DNA of 64,000 nucleotides from NCBI RefSeq assembly GCF_015163075.1, contig NZ_JADDXU010000024.1, positions 62,001 to 126,000 of the forward strand, written 5' to 3'. Below, piece by piece: positions 33,501-42,798 of the stretch. This DNA is from Streptomyces justiciae (GTDB lineage Bacteria > Actinomycetota > Actinomycetes > Streptomycetales > Streptomycetaceae). Under the pieces are notes generated by a model that saw nothing but the letters and a program-made list of their open reading frames with translations, was not told the DNA's origin and made no database searches. The position numbers were made by a program, and so were the translations under genes. Within the stretch, counting starts at the first letter, position 1; the number at the start of each line of letters is the position of its first letter.

Positions 33501-36500
33501 GAGGCCAGCGTCTCCGACAATCAGTGCACGACCTTCGGCCGCGCCTACAACACCGACTACTACGACGGCAGCAAGATCCAGCGCTGGATGGTCCTGACCG
33601 ACGAGACCCGCCACTATGCGGTCGGCTGCACCGACCGGGCGGCGGCCAACCAGGACGCCTACACGGTCTCCCTGTACGACAACGCCGCCGACGTGGCCAG
33701 CAACAAGCCGGTCGACGGCAACACCACCCAGACTCGCACCTACACCACCGCCAGCGCCTACCAGTTCGCGAAGGCGGGCTACGACGACGCGGGCCGCCTC
33801 ACCTGGACCGAGGACGCCGACCGCAACCGCACCACCACCGCCTACAGCCCGGCCAACACCTGGCCGGTGGACGGCGTCACCATCACCACGCCCAAGCCCA
33901 GCAGCGACCCCACCGACCTGCGCCCGGCGCTGTCCAGCACGGTGTGGACGTCCCGGTTCTGGGGCGTGCTGTACCAGACCAAAGACCCGAACGGGAAGAT
34001 CACCAAAATCAGCCTGGACGCGGCGGGCCGTCCCACCGAGGTGTGGAAGCCGACCGAGACCGGCACCACCCCGTCGCTGAAGTTCAGCTACAGCATCCCC
34101 ACCGCCACCAGCAACGGCATCCCCGACTCCGTCAACGGCTACCCGAAGGTGGCCACCCACACCCTGCAGTCCGGCACCACCTACCTGTCGGCCTACGCCT
34201 ATACCGACGGCCTCGGCCGCGCCCGCGAAACACAGACACCCCTCCCCGACGGCAATATGGGAACGCCGAACCGGCAGGTGGCGGTCACCCGCTACGACAC
34301 GGCCGGCAACGTCACCGGCACCTCGGCCGTCTTCGCCAACGTGGGCACCGCCGGCTCCGGCGGCCCGGTCAGCCCCAAGGTCGAGGACCTGCCCTCCTAC
34401 ACCGACCTGACCCTCGACTGGGCCGGCCGCACCACGCTCTCGCAGATCCTCGTCGGCAACGGATCCACCACCACGAGCACGATGCACGGACAGGTGGCAA
34501 CGGACTACTTCGGCGACTACACCACCGTCACGCCCGCAGTGGCCGACCCCACCGACACCTACACCAATGTCTTCGGGCAGACCTCCAAGGTCGTCGAGCA
34601 CAACAGCACGTCGACGTTCACCACCCAGTACGGCTACGACGCCAAGGGCAACCTCGAGACGATCACCGACCCGCGAGGCAACACCACCACCTACACCTAC
34701 GACTGGGCCGGACAGCGCATCACGACCACCGACCCGGACGCAGGCAGATCCACCACCAAGTACGACGCCAACGGCCGGATCAGCGAGACCCACAGCAACT
34801 TCGCGAACACTGCTGATCCTGACTGGGCGGCCAGGGCCATCCTCACTTACGGCTACGACAAGCTCGGCCGCAAAACCTCGGTAACCAGCGGCAGCACCGA
34901 GCTCGCCTCCTGGAAATGGGACGAGCTTTACGTCACCGGCGGCAAGGGCCAGATCACCTCAACAACCAGCCGGGACACCGAAGGCAGGACCTACACCACC
35001 AGGACAGGCGGCTTCGACGACCGCGGCCGCCCGCTGAGCACCACCGTCACCATCCCCACCGAAGTCACCGGGCTGGCAGGCGACTACACCACCACCTACG
35101 GCTACGACGCGGCCGACCATCTCACCTCGGTCACCTATCCCAAGGCGGGCGGCCTCGACGCGGAGACCGTCACCGCCGGCTACGACGACTACGGCCGGCC
35201 CCACACCCTCATCTCGCCTCTGCAGACCTATGTCCGGGACACGGACTACGACGCCTACGGACGCCTGACCAGCCGCTACTACGGCCCCACCCTCACCAGC
35301 AACACGGCCGCTCGAGCCCAGCGCACCTACGGCTACTACGACGACAACGGCACCCGCCGTCTGCAGAGCATCACCACGACCACGGCCTCCGGCCCCGCCG
35401 TCACTCCCACCACCCTGGAGCGGCAGCAGGACACCTACACCTACGACTTCGACGGCAAACTCACCCAGCTCCGCGAGCAGGCCACCGGGCAGACCGCGCA
35501 GTCGCAGTGCTTCCTGTACGACCGGCAGGGCCGCCTAAAGGACGCCCACACCCGCTCCACCGGAAGCGCGTGTGCCTTGGGCGTCTCCGACTTCACCGGC
35601 CCCGACCCCTACGAGACGGACTACACCTACGACCGCCTGGGCAACCTGCAGTCCGTCACCGACACGAACCAGGCCGGCACCGCCACCACGCGCGACTACC
35701 TCTACCCCGGCTACGACGACGCCGGCACCTGGACCACCGCCAACGCCGCACGGCCGCACGGCATCCGCAAGATCAACACCATCAGCGCCGGCACCACCAC
35801 CGGAACCGAAACCCTCACCTACGACAACGCCGGCCAGATGGACACACGCGTCGCCCCGGGCAAGACCACCGACTACGACTGGACCAAACTCGGCCAGCTC
35901 GCCACCGTCAAGACCACCACCAGCGCCGGCAGCGAACTGACCCGCTACGCCTACGACGCCGACGGCAACCTCCTGCTCCGCACCACCCCGCAGGAAACCG
36001 TGGCCTCCCTCGGCGGCATGGATCTGCGCACCACCGACGGCAAGACGGTGACCGCGACCCGCTACTACACCAGCGGCGGCGCAACCGTCGCCATGCGCAC
36101 CACGGAAGGCACCACCGCGGCCGGCGGCAAGGTCACCTACCTCATGGCCGACATCCAGGCCTCCACCCAGCTCGCCGTCGACGCCACCACCGGTACCACC
36201 ACCCGCCGCCGCTACACCCCCTTCGGCGATGAACGCGGCGGCACCCTGCCCACCGGGACTGACAACGGCTTCCTCGGAAAAACCGAAGACACCAGTACTG
36301 GCCTCTCCCTTCTCGGTGCCCGTGCTTACGACCCTCTCCTCGGCCGCTTCCTCAGCCCCGACCCCCTCAGCACCCCCTACGACCCGCAGAATCTGTCCGC
36401 CTACAGCTACAGCGGTAACGACCCCGTCAACTACTCAGACCCCACCGGACTACTCACCGAACTCGATGGTCTCGGCGGTGGTGGCGGCGATACTGACGGT

Positions 36501-37664
36501 GACGACAGCAGCGGATCTGAGGGCGATGAGGACACTTCCTCCACCTCAACGACCGGCACAGGCACGGGAACTGACTGCTCACAGTACGGATACATGGTTC
36601 GGGACTCCTGCCTCGCAGCCCAGTCACGCACCGAAGATCACGATCACACGGGGTTCTGGGCAGGCGTCGCAGGCGTAGTAGTGGAAGCTTTCGGCTTCTC
36701 TGCATGTGAGACCTTCGCCGTAGGAGCAGCTGGACCAGCTGGCGTAGCAGCCACATACGCATGCTACGGAGCAGCCGGCGCTGCTGGCGCCGCCACATCA
36801 GACGCCCTGGACGGGGACGAAGAGTCCACGACCGAAGCTCTCACCCACCAGGCTGAAGGCGCCGCTTTTGGCGTTCTCTATGGGGCCGTCATCCGAACGG
36901 CGAAGGCGCTCGGGAAGCAGGCGGCAAATGCGTGTTCTAACAGTTTCCTTCCCGAAGCACGCATCCTCATGGCCGATGGGACTGCAAAGGAAATTCAGGA
37001 CATCAAAGTAGGCGACAAAATAATCGCCACCAGCCCTGAAACCGGAAAGACGGAAGCGCGTGCCGTTCTCGCCACCATCATCACCAAGGGTGATAAGGAC
37101 TTCACGGAAGTAGTAGTCAAGGCAAGTGACGCTACTGCCGAAATCATCGCAACCAATCACCATCCCTTCTGGTCGCCTTCAGAACGCGCCTGGGTCAACG
37201 CGGTCGACCTGAAGAGCGGTATGACGCTGCGCACGGACGACGGCACGGTCATCGCAGTCGACGCAACTCACTCGTTCCATCGCAAGCAGGAAACACGCAA
37301 CCTAACAGTCGAAGGCCTCCACACGTACTATGTTCTTGCAGGTGCGACGCCGGTCCTGGTGCACAATGCACCAGGGTGCACCACCGCCATCAATCTTGGG
37401 CCGCGCCCCGCTGGCGTGGGTGACGATTGGGTGGGGCGGGTCGCTGATAATGGGAAGGGAACTGTGTGGCAGAGGCCCGGGGCAGTCGGAAACCGTGACA
37501 TGATTCGGGTGATGGATCCGACCAGCAGATACTCGGATGGCTATGTGCGCTTCTATAACCAGGGTGGTCAACCGATTGGACTGGACGGGAAACCCGGCCC
37601 GAACGCACATACCCATATCCCGATGAATCCCGATGGCACTTATCCACTTCCTGCAGGGTGGTAG
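30543..37664 (+). CDS. Secreted RHS/YD-repeat polymorphic toxin with Hint domain
   Basis: GTG 30543 follows a G-rich ribosome site; the frame is open from 30342. The product is about 2373 residues. A Sec-type signal region (RWLSVTIAGAVMAGLLSTGT) and a Pro/Ser/Thr-rich linker come first. A large beta domain (LPVSLPKPAMGSAPSLAMTY onward) and YD repeats follow (YGYDAKGNL, YTYDWAGQ, YAYDADGNL). The RHS core is near 1922-1970 (GARAYDPLLGRFLSPDPLST). A Hint autoprotease lies at about 2131-2275, starting CSNSFLPEARILMADG and ending PVLVHN. The last ~98 residues (to HTHIPMNPDGTYPLPAGW) are the variable toxin tip, whose activity I cannot name. The tail is lower in GC than the core. The cognate immunity gene follows at once. 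Confidence 0.9.
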   Translation: MAARRARWLSVTIAGAVMAGLLSTGTVLSPPSAVADSGSSTPLVPSQSLGTVPAQKAEEAGKALPEPSWPAAAQVTVDLSQAAPGEPGTVTPEPSASATPSQDAATEVADIVEVAPLLEGEQATTQLARTRLAAEETPSATTQPSASESAEATAAPASGEPSSDPSSQPSPSASDGAGEPAGDAVSPEQVDVRVLDREEVAPAGGVGLGVQVTRTDGVPSAGQVQIAIDYSGFKYAYGGDFASRLRLVKVPDCALQTPDAEGCREREFVPVDNDTAAGTLTATVTAEPDGDGLSTQLGADSGSTFLLNTGSSSDKGDYRASTLSPTGSWEVATGSGAFTYNLPVSLPKPAMGSAPSLAMTYNSQSVDGRTSATNNQASWVGMGWDLNVGFIERRYRNCSQDGLSTIGDLCWESPNTAAEPDGAVYVINLNGVSSTLVQDNTGTGSYHLQDDPGWRVQHLDGGHGADDEYWVISTPDGTHYYFGWGRSERTSAATGSVFTVPVVGNDAGEPCHDQFPEPCTQAWRWSLDRTVDANEVESVYFYDKESNYYRSVATTDKARSYTAGGYLKAIEYGWPTQITGSKPTGRVELTHVGRCVERMSDADPLRNEPGACPSIASKPTSYPDVPIDLMCDGTSADYYCAGKTYYPTFFSKDMLWDIKTFVLNTDMNGWDLVQQYQTKHALPNPDGTIGKTLWLDYVQRKSYGSGTDIVLPVINFNGVDLDNKVGSTELNFRRVNEIHGDLGATTKVDYGSPNACSIDALPSEASNTKDCFRQKWTPEGETEAKTGWFKKFLVMSVTVDPTVSTSQDGAPEMTTSYDYQGGAGWRFANDPLTKDADESWTDWRGYQKVEVTSGTGKVKHSTFHWLYRGLDGDRTAKDTSTTRSVKVYDGEGTAYTDSPWLQGKTIETSKRDDTGSSQQRVFHHYWDHVTSTYEGLPDARFVREDETTTLSKISTGWRTHVVQNEYDAAEAASGTYGLPLRTDDQGEASVSDNQCTTFGRAYNTDYYDGSKIQRWMVLTDETRHYAVGCTDRAAANQDAYTVSLYDNAADVASNKPVDGNTTQTRTYTTASAYQFAKAGYDDAGRLTWTEDADRNRTTTAYSPANTWPVDGVTITTPKPSSDPTDLRPALSSTVWTSRFWGVLYQTKDPNGKITKISLDAAGRPTEVWKPTETGTTPSLKFSYSIPTATSNGIPDSVNGYPKVATHTLQSGTTYLSAYAYTDGLGRARETQTPLPDGNMGTPNRQVAVTRYDTAGNVTGTSAVFANVGTAGSGGPVSPKVEDLPSYTDLTLDWAGRTTLSQILVGNGSTTTSTMHGQVATDYFGDYTTVTPAVADPTDTYTNVFGQTSKVVEHNSTSTFTTQYGYDAKGNLETITDPRGNTTTYTYDWAGQRITTTDPDAGRSTTKYDANGRISETHSNFANTADPDWAARAILTYGYDKLGRKTSVTSGSTELASWKWDELYVTGGKGQITSTTSRDTEGRTYTTRTGGFDDRGRPLSTTVTIPTEVTGLAGDYTTTYGYDAADHLTSVTYPKAGGLDAETVTAGYDDYGRPHTLISPLQTYVRDTDYDAYGRLTSRYYGPTLTSNTAARAQRTYGYYDDNGTRRLQSITTTTASGPAVTPTTLERQQDTYTYDFDGKLTQLREQATGQTAQSQCFLYDRQGRLKDAHTRSTGSACALGVSDFTGPDPYETDYTYDRLGNLQSVTDTNQAGTATTRDYLYPGYDDAGTWTTANAARPHGIRKINTISAGTTTGTETLTYDNAGQMDTRVAPGKTTDYDWTKLGQLATVKTTTSAGSELTRYAYDADGNLLLRTTPQETVASLGGMDLRTTDGKTVTATRYYTSGGATVAMRTTEGTTAAGGKVTYLMADIQASTQLAVDATTGTTTRRRYTPFGDERGGTLPTGTDNGFLGKTEDTSTGLSLLGARAYDPLLGRFLSPDPLSTPYDPQNLSAYSYSGNDPVNYSDPTGLLTELDGLGGGGGDTDGDDSSGSEGDEDTSSTSTTGTGTGTDCSQYGYMVRDSCLAAQSRTEDHDHTGFWAGVAGVVVEAFGFSACETFAVGAAGPAGVAATYACYGAAGAAGAATSDALDGDEESTTEALTHQAEGAAFGVLYGAVIRTAKALGKQAANACSNSFLPEARILMADGTAKEIQDIKVGDKIIATSPETGKTEARAVLATIITKGDKDFTEVVVKASDATAEIIATNHHPFWSPSERAWVNAVDLKSGMTLRTDDGTVIAVDATHSFHRKQETRNLTVEGLHTYYVLAGATPVLVHNAPGCTTAINLGPRPAGVGDDWVGRVADNGKGTVWQRPGAVGNRDMIRVMDPTSRYSDGYVRFYNQGGQPIGLDGKPGPNAHTHIPMNPDGTYPLPAGW

Positions 37665-37666
37665 GC

Positions 37667-38038
37667 ATGAACCTGAACCTTCGGGGTCAAGCAGTTACCC
37701 GCGTTTGCTTCGACGCGGCCCTCACGGTCCTGACTAGCGGGGATTGTGAAATTCGTATCGAGACCGAGTCTGTTCTTCGTGTCTCGAATGAGGATCATGT
37801 GTCATTTCATCCAGAATCCCCGGACGCTGTGTCCTCCTATCTTGTCCGCTTGGCTCGCGATGTGATTGTTGAAGCCGAAGTGGGAAGGTGTGGGGATCTA
37901 ATGATCGAATTTGAAAGCGGCATGAAACTGACTGTCCGGCCGGATGAGGAGTATGAGGCTTGGGGGTTGGTCGGGCCTGAAGGGAGGCGGGTAACCTGTC
38001 TGCCCGGAGGTGATATTGCGGTGTGGAGCGGTGAGTGA
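37667..38038 (+). CDS. DUF6188 family protein, probable immunity to the RHS toxin
   Basis: ATG 37667 lies two bases after the toxin stop (a GTG at 37658 would overlap it), with AGGGTGG upstream, so the two are translationally linked. The 123-residue product fits DUF6188: LRGQAVTRVCFDAALTVLTS, EIRIETESVLRV, HPESPDAVSSYLVRLARDVI, LMIEFESGMKLTVRPDEEYE with AWGLVGPEG, and CLPGGDIAVWS at the end. The family assignment rests on that pattern. Its position directly after a variable toxin tip, and the same reduced GC, support an immunity role. A perfect hairpin follows 62 bases downstream. Confidence 0.8.
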   Translation: MNLNLRGQAVTRVCFDAALTVLTSGDCEIRIETESVLRVSNEDHVSFHPESPDAVSSYLVRLARDVIVEAEVGRCGDLMIEFESGMKLTVRPDEEYEAWGLVGPEGRRVTCLPGGDIAVWSGE

Positions 38039-38100
38039 TATCCGGCCGTAATCGAGAAGTCTGGCTTTCGCGGCGTACCTGCATGTAGAAATAAGATTCT

Positions 38101-38132
38101 GTGGTCCCGTCGGAATTTCACGACGGGACCAC
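38101..38132. terminator. Perfect 12-bp hairpin after the toxin-immunity pair
   Basis: GTGGTCCCGTCG (38101-38112) pairs exactly with CGACGGGACCAC (38121-38132) around an 8-base loop. It is the likely terminator of the RHS toxin-immunity unit. Confidence 0.75.
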
Positions 38133-38663
38133 GGAGTAGCGGGAGAAGAAGAGGCGGCCTTCCTTCGGCATGTCGAAGGGCATCGTTCTGTGCGCGACGC
38201 AGTTGGCTGGCGTCACAGGGGCCTGATCGTGGAAGACGGGAGGGTCTGCGGTCGAGGCGCGGGCCGTTGCGGCGGCCATGGTGATGGGACTCGCACACGA
38301 CTTCCACGAGGTACGCGTCGACGTGACCTGGGGTTCGCACCGGGAATCCGGGTACTGGACCGCCCAGGTCAGGTCACCTCGCCGGACGCCAACCGCGGCA
38401 CGTCAGGTGACGTCTTCGACATCACCTGCACCCGACGGCACCACCACCCGACGGTGCGGTCCTCGAACCAGCCTGGGCTGGATGGCTGTGTACGCGAGAA
38501 CCGGATCCGTCACGAACCGGCCGCAGGCCGGCTTCCAGATCCGGTGCCGTGGGGTGGCACCCGCAGCAGCGCACTACCTATGGCCTGGTGAAGACCGGGC
38601 CCTGGCAAGGGGGCCGACCTCTACGCTGAAGGCGGTACGAGCGCGTGGTTTCGGGGGGACACG
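38133..38663. other. Interval without a recognisable gene
   Basis: Open frames are present but lack starts and natural composition. Parts look like scrambled coding sequence (FHEVRVDVTWGSH near 38310, for example) and may be debris of an earlier toxin tip or cassette, but I cannot match them to anything in the window. The last 40 bases are the leader of the TIR gene, with a GGGGGGA ribosome site. Confidence 0.4.
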
Positions 38664-41270
38664 ATGGGCGCGATAGAGGCACCTGGCAGCGCGTCTGACA
38701 GAGCGTCGGATGGAGTCTGGTTCATCAGTCATGCGGGTGCGGACAGGGCCTGGGCGGAGTGGATTGCTTGGCAGCTCCTGGACGCAGGCCTCGAGGTGGA
38801 GTTGGACTGCTGGGACTGGGGCGTTGGCGACAACTTCGTGCTGAAGATGAACGCCGCTCTCGAGCGCGGCCGGTTCCTTGCCCTGTTTTCGCCCGCGTAT
38901 TTCGAGCCGGAGCGGTTCACGACTCCGGAGTGGACGGCGATGGTGGCCCGGCAGGAGATGATCACTCCGGTCCGGATCGCGCAGACTCCCACACCGCCGA
39001 TCCTGAGTCCTCTGATCGTCACCGACCTGTTCGGCCTGGACGACCAGGCAGCCCGTGAGGCCTTGCTGCGTGCGGTGAACGGGCCTGCCCGCCCTACCCG
39101 GGCGCCGGGGCGGCCGCCGGGGATGTTGTCGCGGGTCGGTGGGAGTGGGCCGCGGTTGCCGGGGAGTCTGCCACGGGTGTGGAACGTGCCGGCCCGTAAC
39201 GCTGCTTTCACCGGCCGCGACGCCATGCTGGTCCACACACGCGAAGCGCTCGCGTCAGGGCAGCGGGTTGCGGTTCAGGCCCTGTACGGCCGCGGCGGGG
39301 TGGGGAAAACCCAGTTGGCGATCGAGTACGCGCACCGGTTCGCCAGCGAGTACGACCTGGTCTGGTGGATCACGTCGGAGGACCCCGCCCTCATCCCCGA
39401 CCAGCTCGCAGCCCTCGCCCTCCACACCGGTGCGGCACCCGCGGGCACGCCCTCTGCCGAAGCAGTCTCGGCCGTGCTCGCCGAACTGCGCACCCGCTCG
39501 CGCTGGCTGCTGGTGTTCGACAACGCCGAAGACCCCGACGCTCTCGCGGCGTTCCTGCCTGGCGGCCCCGGGCATGTGCTGATCACCTCCCGCAACCCCC
39601 TCTGGAACAGCTACGCCGTGCCTGTGGACGTCGACACCCTCTCCCGCACAGAATCCGTGGCCTTGTTGCGCGCCCAAGGCGCGATCCTTGGTGACGCGGA
39701 CGCCGACTCCATTGCCGCGACCTTAGACGATCTGCCGCTGGCGCTTGCTCAGGCGGCCGCGTTGCTGACCAGGGGCCTGTCGCCGATGGATCTACAGGCA
39801 GAGCTGGCTGCGAGCCTGGTGGAGGTGATGAGTCAGGGACGCCCGCCCGGTTACCCATCAGCCCTGGCGGCACAGGTCCGTCTAACTCGCACGAGCCTGC
39901 AGGCCGCGCATCCCGGGGCGGCTGCGGTGGTTGATGCGCTCGCACTGCTGGCTCCCGAGCCCTTTCCCCTCACCTCCTGCGCCGGCCGTCTCCCTGGCCA
40001 GGCCTCCGACCTTCTGAAGGAGACGATTGGTTCGCGGCTGTCGGCGACGGTGATCGGAATGGAGGCGGGTATCCGACACGGTCTGGCCCGTGTCCAGGAC
40101 GGCGCGGTGCAGGTACACCGGCTGACGCAGATTGTGCTAGCCGACCAGTTAACCCCCGACCAGTTGCAGCAGGCGGCCCGGGATGCCGATTGTCTCCTGG
40201 CCGCCGCCTACCCCGGCGACGTCACCCAGCCCTCGACATGGCCGAGCTGGCGGGTGCTGCTGCCCCACCTTCTCGCTGTTGACCCCGCCCGCATCACCAC
40301 GGCGGCGGGACGGGGGGCGCTCGTCAGCGCCTGCTGGTATCTGATGGATCGCGGGCTGGCCCGTCCAGCCCGGGACCGCTTGCAGCAGGTGTATGACACC
40401 TGGTCCGCGGACCTCGACCCGGACCACGAAGACATCCTGAACACCGCCTTCTGTCTGGCCCGCGCCTATGACGACACCCAGGACCACGAGCGGGCGCGCG
40501 CCTTGGACGCGGACACTCTGGAGCGGCGCCGCCGGCTCCTGGGCGAAGAGCACCCCACCACCCTGACCACGGCAGCTAGCCTGGCGATTCGGTTGGCGGC
40601 ATTGGGTCGGGTGGAGGAGGCGCTCGTGCTGGATGAGCAGACGTTGTCCCGGCGGCGTCGGGTGTTGGGTGAGGACCACCCTGACACCCTGGGCACGGCG
40701 TCCAACCAGGCGCTTTGGTTGGAGTATGTCGGTCGGCTGGGGGAGGCGGTGGAGCTGGGTGAGGAGACGCTTGCCCGTCAGCGTCGGGTGTTGGGTGAGG
40801 ACCATCCCATGACCCTGACCACGGCGTCCAACCAGGCGCGTAGGTTGGGGGAGGAGGGTCGCGTGGAAGAGTCGGTGGCGCTGGGTGAGGACACTCTGTC
40901 TCGGCGGCGTCGGGTGTTGGGTGAGGACCACCCCATGACCCTGACCACGGCGTCCAACCAAGCGGTTCAGCTGGCGGTTGCGGGTCGGGTAGTGGAGTCG
41001 GTGGGGCTGGGTGAGGACACTCTGTCTCGGCGGCGGCGGGTGGTGGGTGTGGACCATCCGGAGACGCTGCGGACGGCGTCCAACCTGGCGCGTAGGTTGG
41101 GGGAGATAGGTCGGGTGGAGGAGGCGCTGGTGCTGGCTGAGGACACGCTCGCCCGGCGGCGACGGGCGGTGGGTGAGGAGCATCCCGACACTCTGAGGTC
41201 TGTTGAGGCGCTGGATTGGATCAAAGGGCGGCAAGCCGAAGATCCGGGGCGTCCGGCCGCAGGGGAGTGA
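38664..41270 (+). CDS. TIR / NB-ARC / TPR protein (NLR-like), copy 2
   Basis: ATG 38664 follows GGGGGGACAC. The 868-residue product is a close paralogue of the 8136-10718 gene; the TIR and NTPase parts are nearly identical at DNA level, and the TPR part has diverged. TIR at about 15-113 (VWFISHAGADRAW, FTTPEWTA), Walker A GRGGVGKTQLA near 209, Walker B WLLVFDNAE and LITSRN, then the LDDLPLALAQAAALL helical segment. From about 590 there are 42-residue TPRs with 126-bp DNA periodicity. It is expected to be an ATP-switched oligomerising sensor whose TIR domain acts on NAD or scaffolds an effector. A decayed HA helicase follows it, facing back. Confidence 0.9.
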   Translation: MGAIEAPGSASDRASDGVWFISHAGADRAWAEWIAWQLLDAGLEVELDCWDWGVGDNFVLKMNAALERGRFLALFSPAYFEPERFTTPEWTAMVARQEMITPVRIAQTPTPPILSPLIVTDLFGLDDQAAREALLRAVNGPARPTRAPGRPPGMLSRVGGSGPRLPGSLPRVWNVPARNAAFTGRDAMLVHTREALASGQRVAVQALYGRGGVGKTQLAIEYAHRFASEYDLVWWITSEDPALIPDQLAALALHTGAAPAGTPSAEAVSAVLAELRTRSRWLLVFDNAEDPDALAAFLPGGPGHVLITSRNPLWNSYAVPVDVDTLSRTESVALLRAQGAILGDADADSIAATLDDLPLALAQAAALLTRGLSPMDLQAELAASLVEVMSQGRPPGYPSALAAQVRLTRTSLQAAHPGAAAVVDALALLAPEPFPLTSCAGRLPGQASDLLKETIGSRLSATVIGMEAGIRHGLARVQDGAVQVHRLTQIVLADQLTPDQLQQAARDADCLLAAAYPGDVTQPSTWPSWRVLLPHLLAVDPARITTAAGRGALVSACWYLMDRGLARPARDRLQQVYDTWSADLDPDHEDILNTAFCLARAYDDTQDHERARALDADTLERRRRLLGEEHPTTLTTAASLAIRLAALGRVEEALVLDEQTLSRRRRVLGEDHPDTLGTASNQALWLEYVGRLGEAVELGEETLARQRRVLGEDHPMTLTTASNQARRLGEEGRVEESVALGEDTLSRRRRVLGEDHPMTLTTASNQAVQLAVAGRVVESVGLGEDTLSRRRRVVGVDHPETLRTASNLARRLGEIGRVEEALVLAEDTLARRRRAVGEEHPDTLRSVEALDWIKGRQAEDPGRPAAGE
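40518..41200 (+). repeat. 126-bp tandem repeats in the TPR region, copy 2
   Basis: Units start at about 40518, 40644, 40770, 40896, 41022 and 41148. Each encodes one 42-residue TPR (SRRRRVLGEDHPMTLTTASN type). Two units (40770 and 40896) are almost identical. Period and frame match copy 1, but the unit sequences differ between genes, indicating homogenisation within each gene. Confidence 0.85.
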
Positions 41271-41318
41271 CCCCGCCACCTTTTCTGCGGCAGCCCGCTT
41301 CCCGTTCCCCCCGGGTGT

Positions 41319-42720
41319 CTACCAGCGCATCCCCAAGTCGGTCAGGGCGTCGCGTCGTTCGGGGCTGAGTTTGTCGGCGCGCCTTCGGGCGTTGGAGATG
41401 AACGAGCCCAGGCCGAGCAGTTCGCCGTCGACGTGTTCGCGGTGCTGGCGGGGTACGCGCAGGTGTCCTTCGCGGGCGTGGAACTGGCGGGCGGCGGTCA
41501 TGTTGCGTTCCCACAGTTCGTCCTGGGACCGCCGGACCGGCCGTACCTCTGGTCCTGCGGCGTCGGGGTCCACCCCGAGGCTTTCCAGGAGGTATTGCTG
41601 TGCCGGGGCCAGCTTGTCCCATCCGGCGGTCTGTCCGGCGATCCATACGGCGAGGTCTTCGCCCTGCACCACCAGTTCACCGGCCCTGCCGGGCAGGGCT
41701 CCGTCTGCCTGGACGTGCGCGAGGAGAAGTCGGTAGCAGCGCTGCCAGCCGATCTCCCACCCGTCCGGGGCCCACCCGGGATCGATCTCGTTGAGCGCCT
41801 CCATACGGCTCTGCGGCAGCTCACCGGCATAGGAGATGCCGGTCTCTCCGTTCGCGCGGCGTGCGGCGTTGTCTCGGGCCTTCTTGGCCGCCTGACGAGC
41901 GTTCTTGAGGTAGACCCCCAGAGCGAACCCGTCCCACACCACGGAGGAAGCGGGCAGGAGATGGCCATGCACCCGCGCGTAGTCGCGGGCCACGGCGAGG
42001 CCGGCCTCCCACGCGGAGGCGTGCACGGACCAGACCATGCCCAGGTTCTCCAGCTCCGCCACGCGCTTGGCGTCCAGGGTTCCGGCCGTGTAGTAGCGGC
42101 GTTGATCTGCCACCCACACCCCCAGCGGATGGCCGCCGATGCCCCCGGGCCAGTCCTCCGGGGTGACGTATGTGAAGGGCACCCGCAGTTCGCTGTTGCC
42201 GGTCTCGCGCAGCCAGCGGGTGGCGGCCTGGATGCCGCGCCGCCAGTACGCCTTTTCGGGGTCGATGACCCGCAGCCGTACGAACTGGGTGAGGGCGGCC
42301 GGGTCGCGTTCCTCGGTGAACCCCAGCACTCCCGCCGCCGCGGCCCCGACCGGCGGAACGAGATCCGCCTCCTGGCCGTCCTCCCCGTCAGCGTCCTGCG
42401 CCAGGCCCTCGCCGTCGACGTCCTTGTCCTCAGAACGCCAACTGCCGCTGCGCACACGGGGGTCGGCGAGGGCCTCGATCGTCTCCAAGTCGTGCGCCCG
42501 CAGGGCTCCGAGGACCTTGCTGAGGGTGCCATAGGCATTCGAGGTGAGCCTCATTCGGATCTTCGTCCGGCCCGAGGAATACCGGAACGATCAGCGTGGC
42601 CAGTTTCCCGCGCCCCGGATGCAGCCGCAGAGCCCGCCCCACCATCTGCACGATATCCACCATCGAGCCACGCGCATCCGCAAATAGCACTGCATCACAC
42701 TCGGCGGTATCAATTATCTA
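41319..42720 (-). pseudogene. Truncated, frameshifted HA-domain helicase
   Basis: The translation starts abruptly near 42720 with DTAECDAVLFADARGSMVD and helicase motif VI (IVQMVGRALRLHPGRG), then GPDEDPNE. There the frame changes near 42548 and continues as TSNAYGTLSKVLGALRAHDL for about 400 residues to GMRW at 41319. The long part contains helicase-associated repeats (LGVYLKNARQAAK, LGSFISNARRRADKLSPERR). The DEAD-box half is missing. In intact relatives such proteins are large helicases found in accessory regions. This copy is the longest of four HA remnants here and defines what the others came from. Confidence 0.85.
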
Positions 42721-42798
42721 TAGGTGGGGGAGTGCGGGGGACCTTTGCTCTGCTTGCCCAACAGGTGGTAGTGACTCCGCATTGTCGACGCTGTGCAA

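Noticed and set aside
30684..34793. 1369-codon open frame antisense to the RHS gene
   Set aside because: It is a mirror of the very GC-rich RHS coding frame, with Val/Gly/Arg-rich composition and no domain. The + strand translation shows clear YD repeats.
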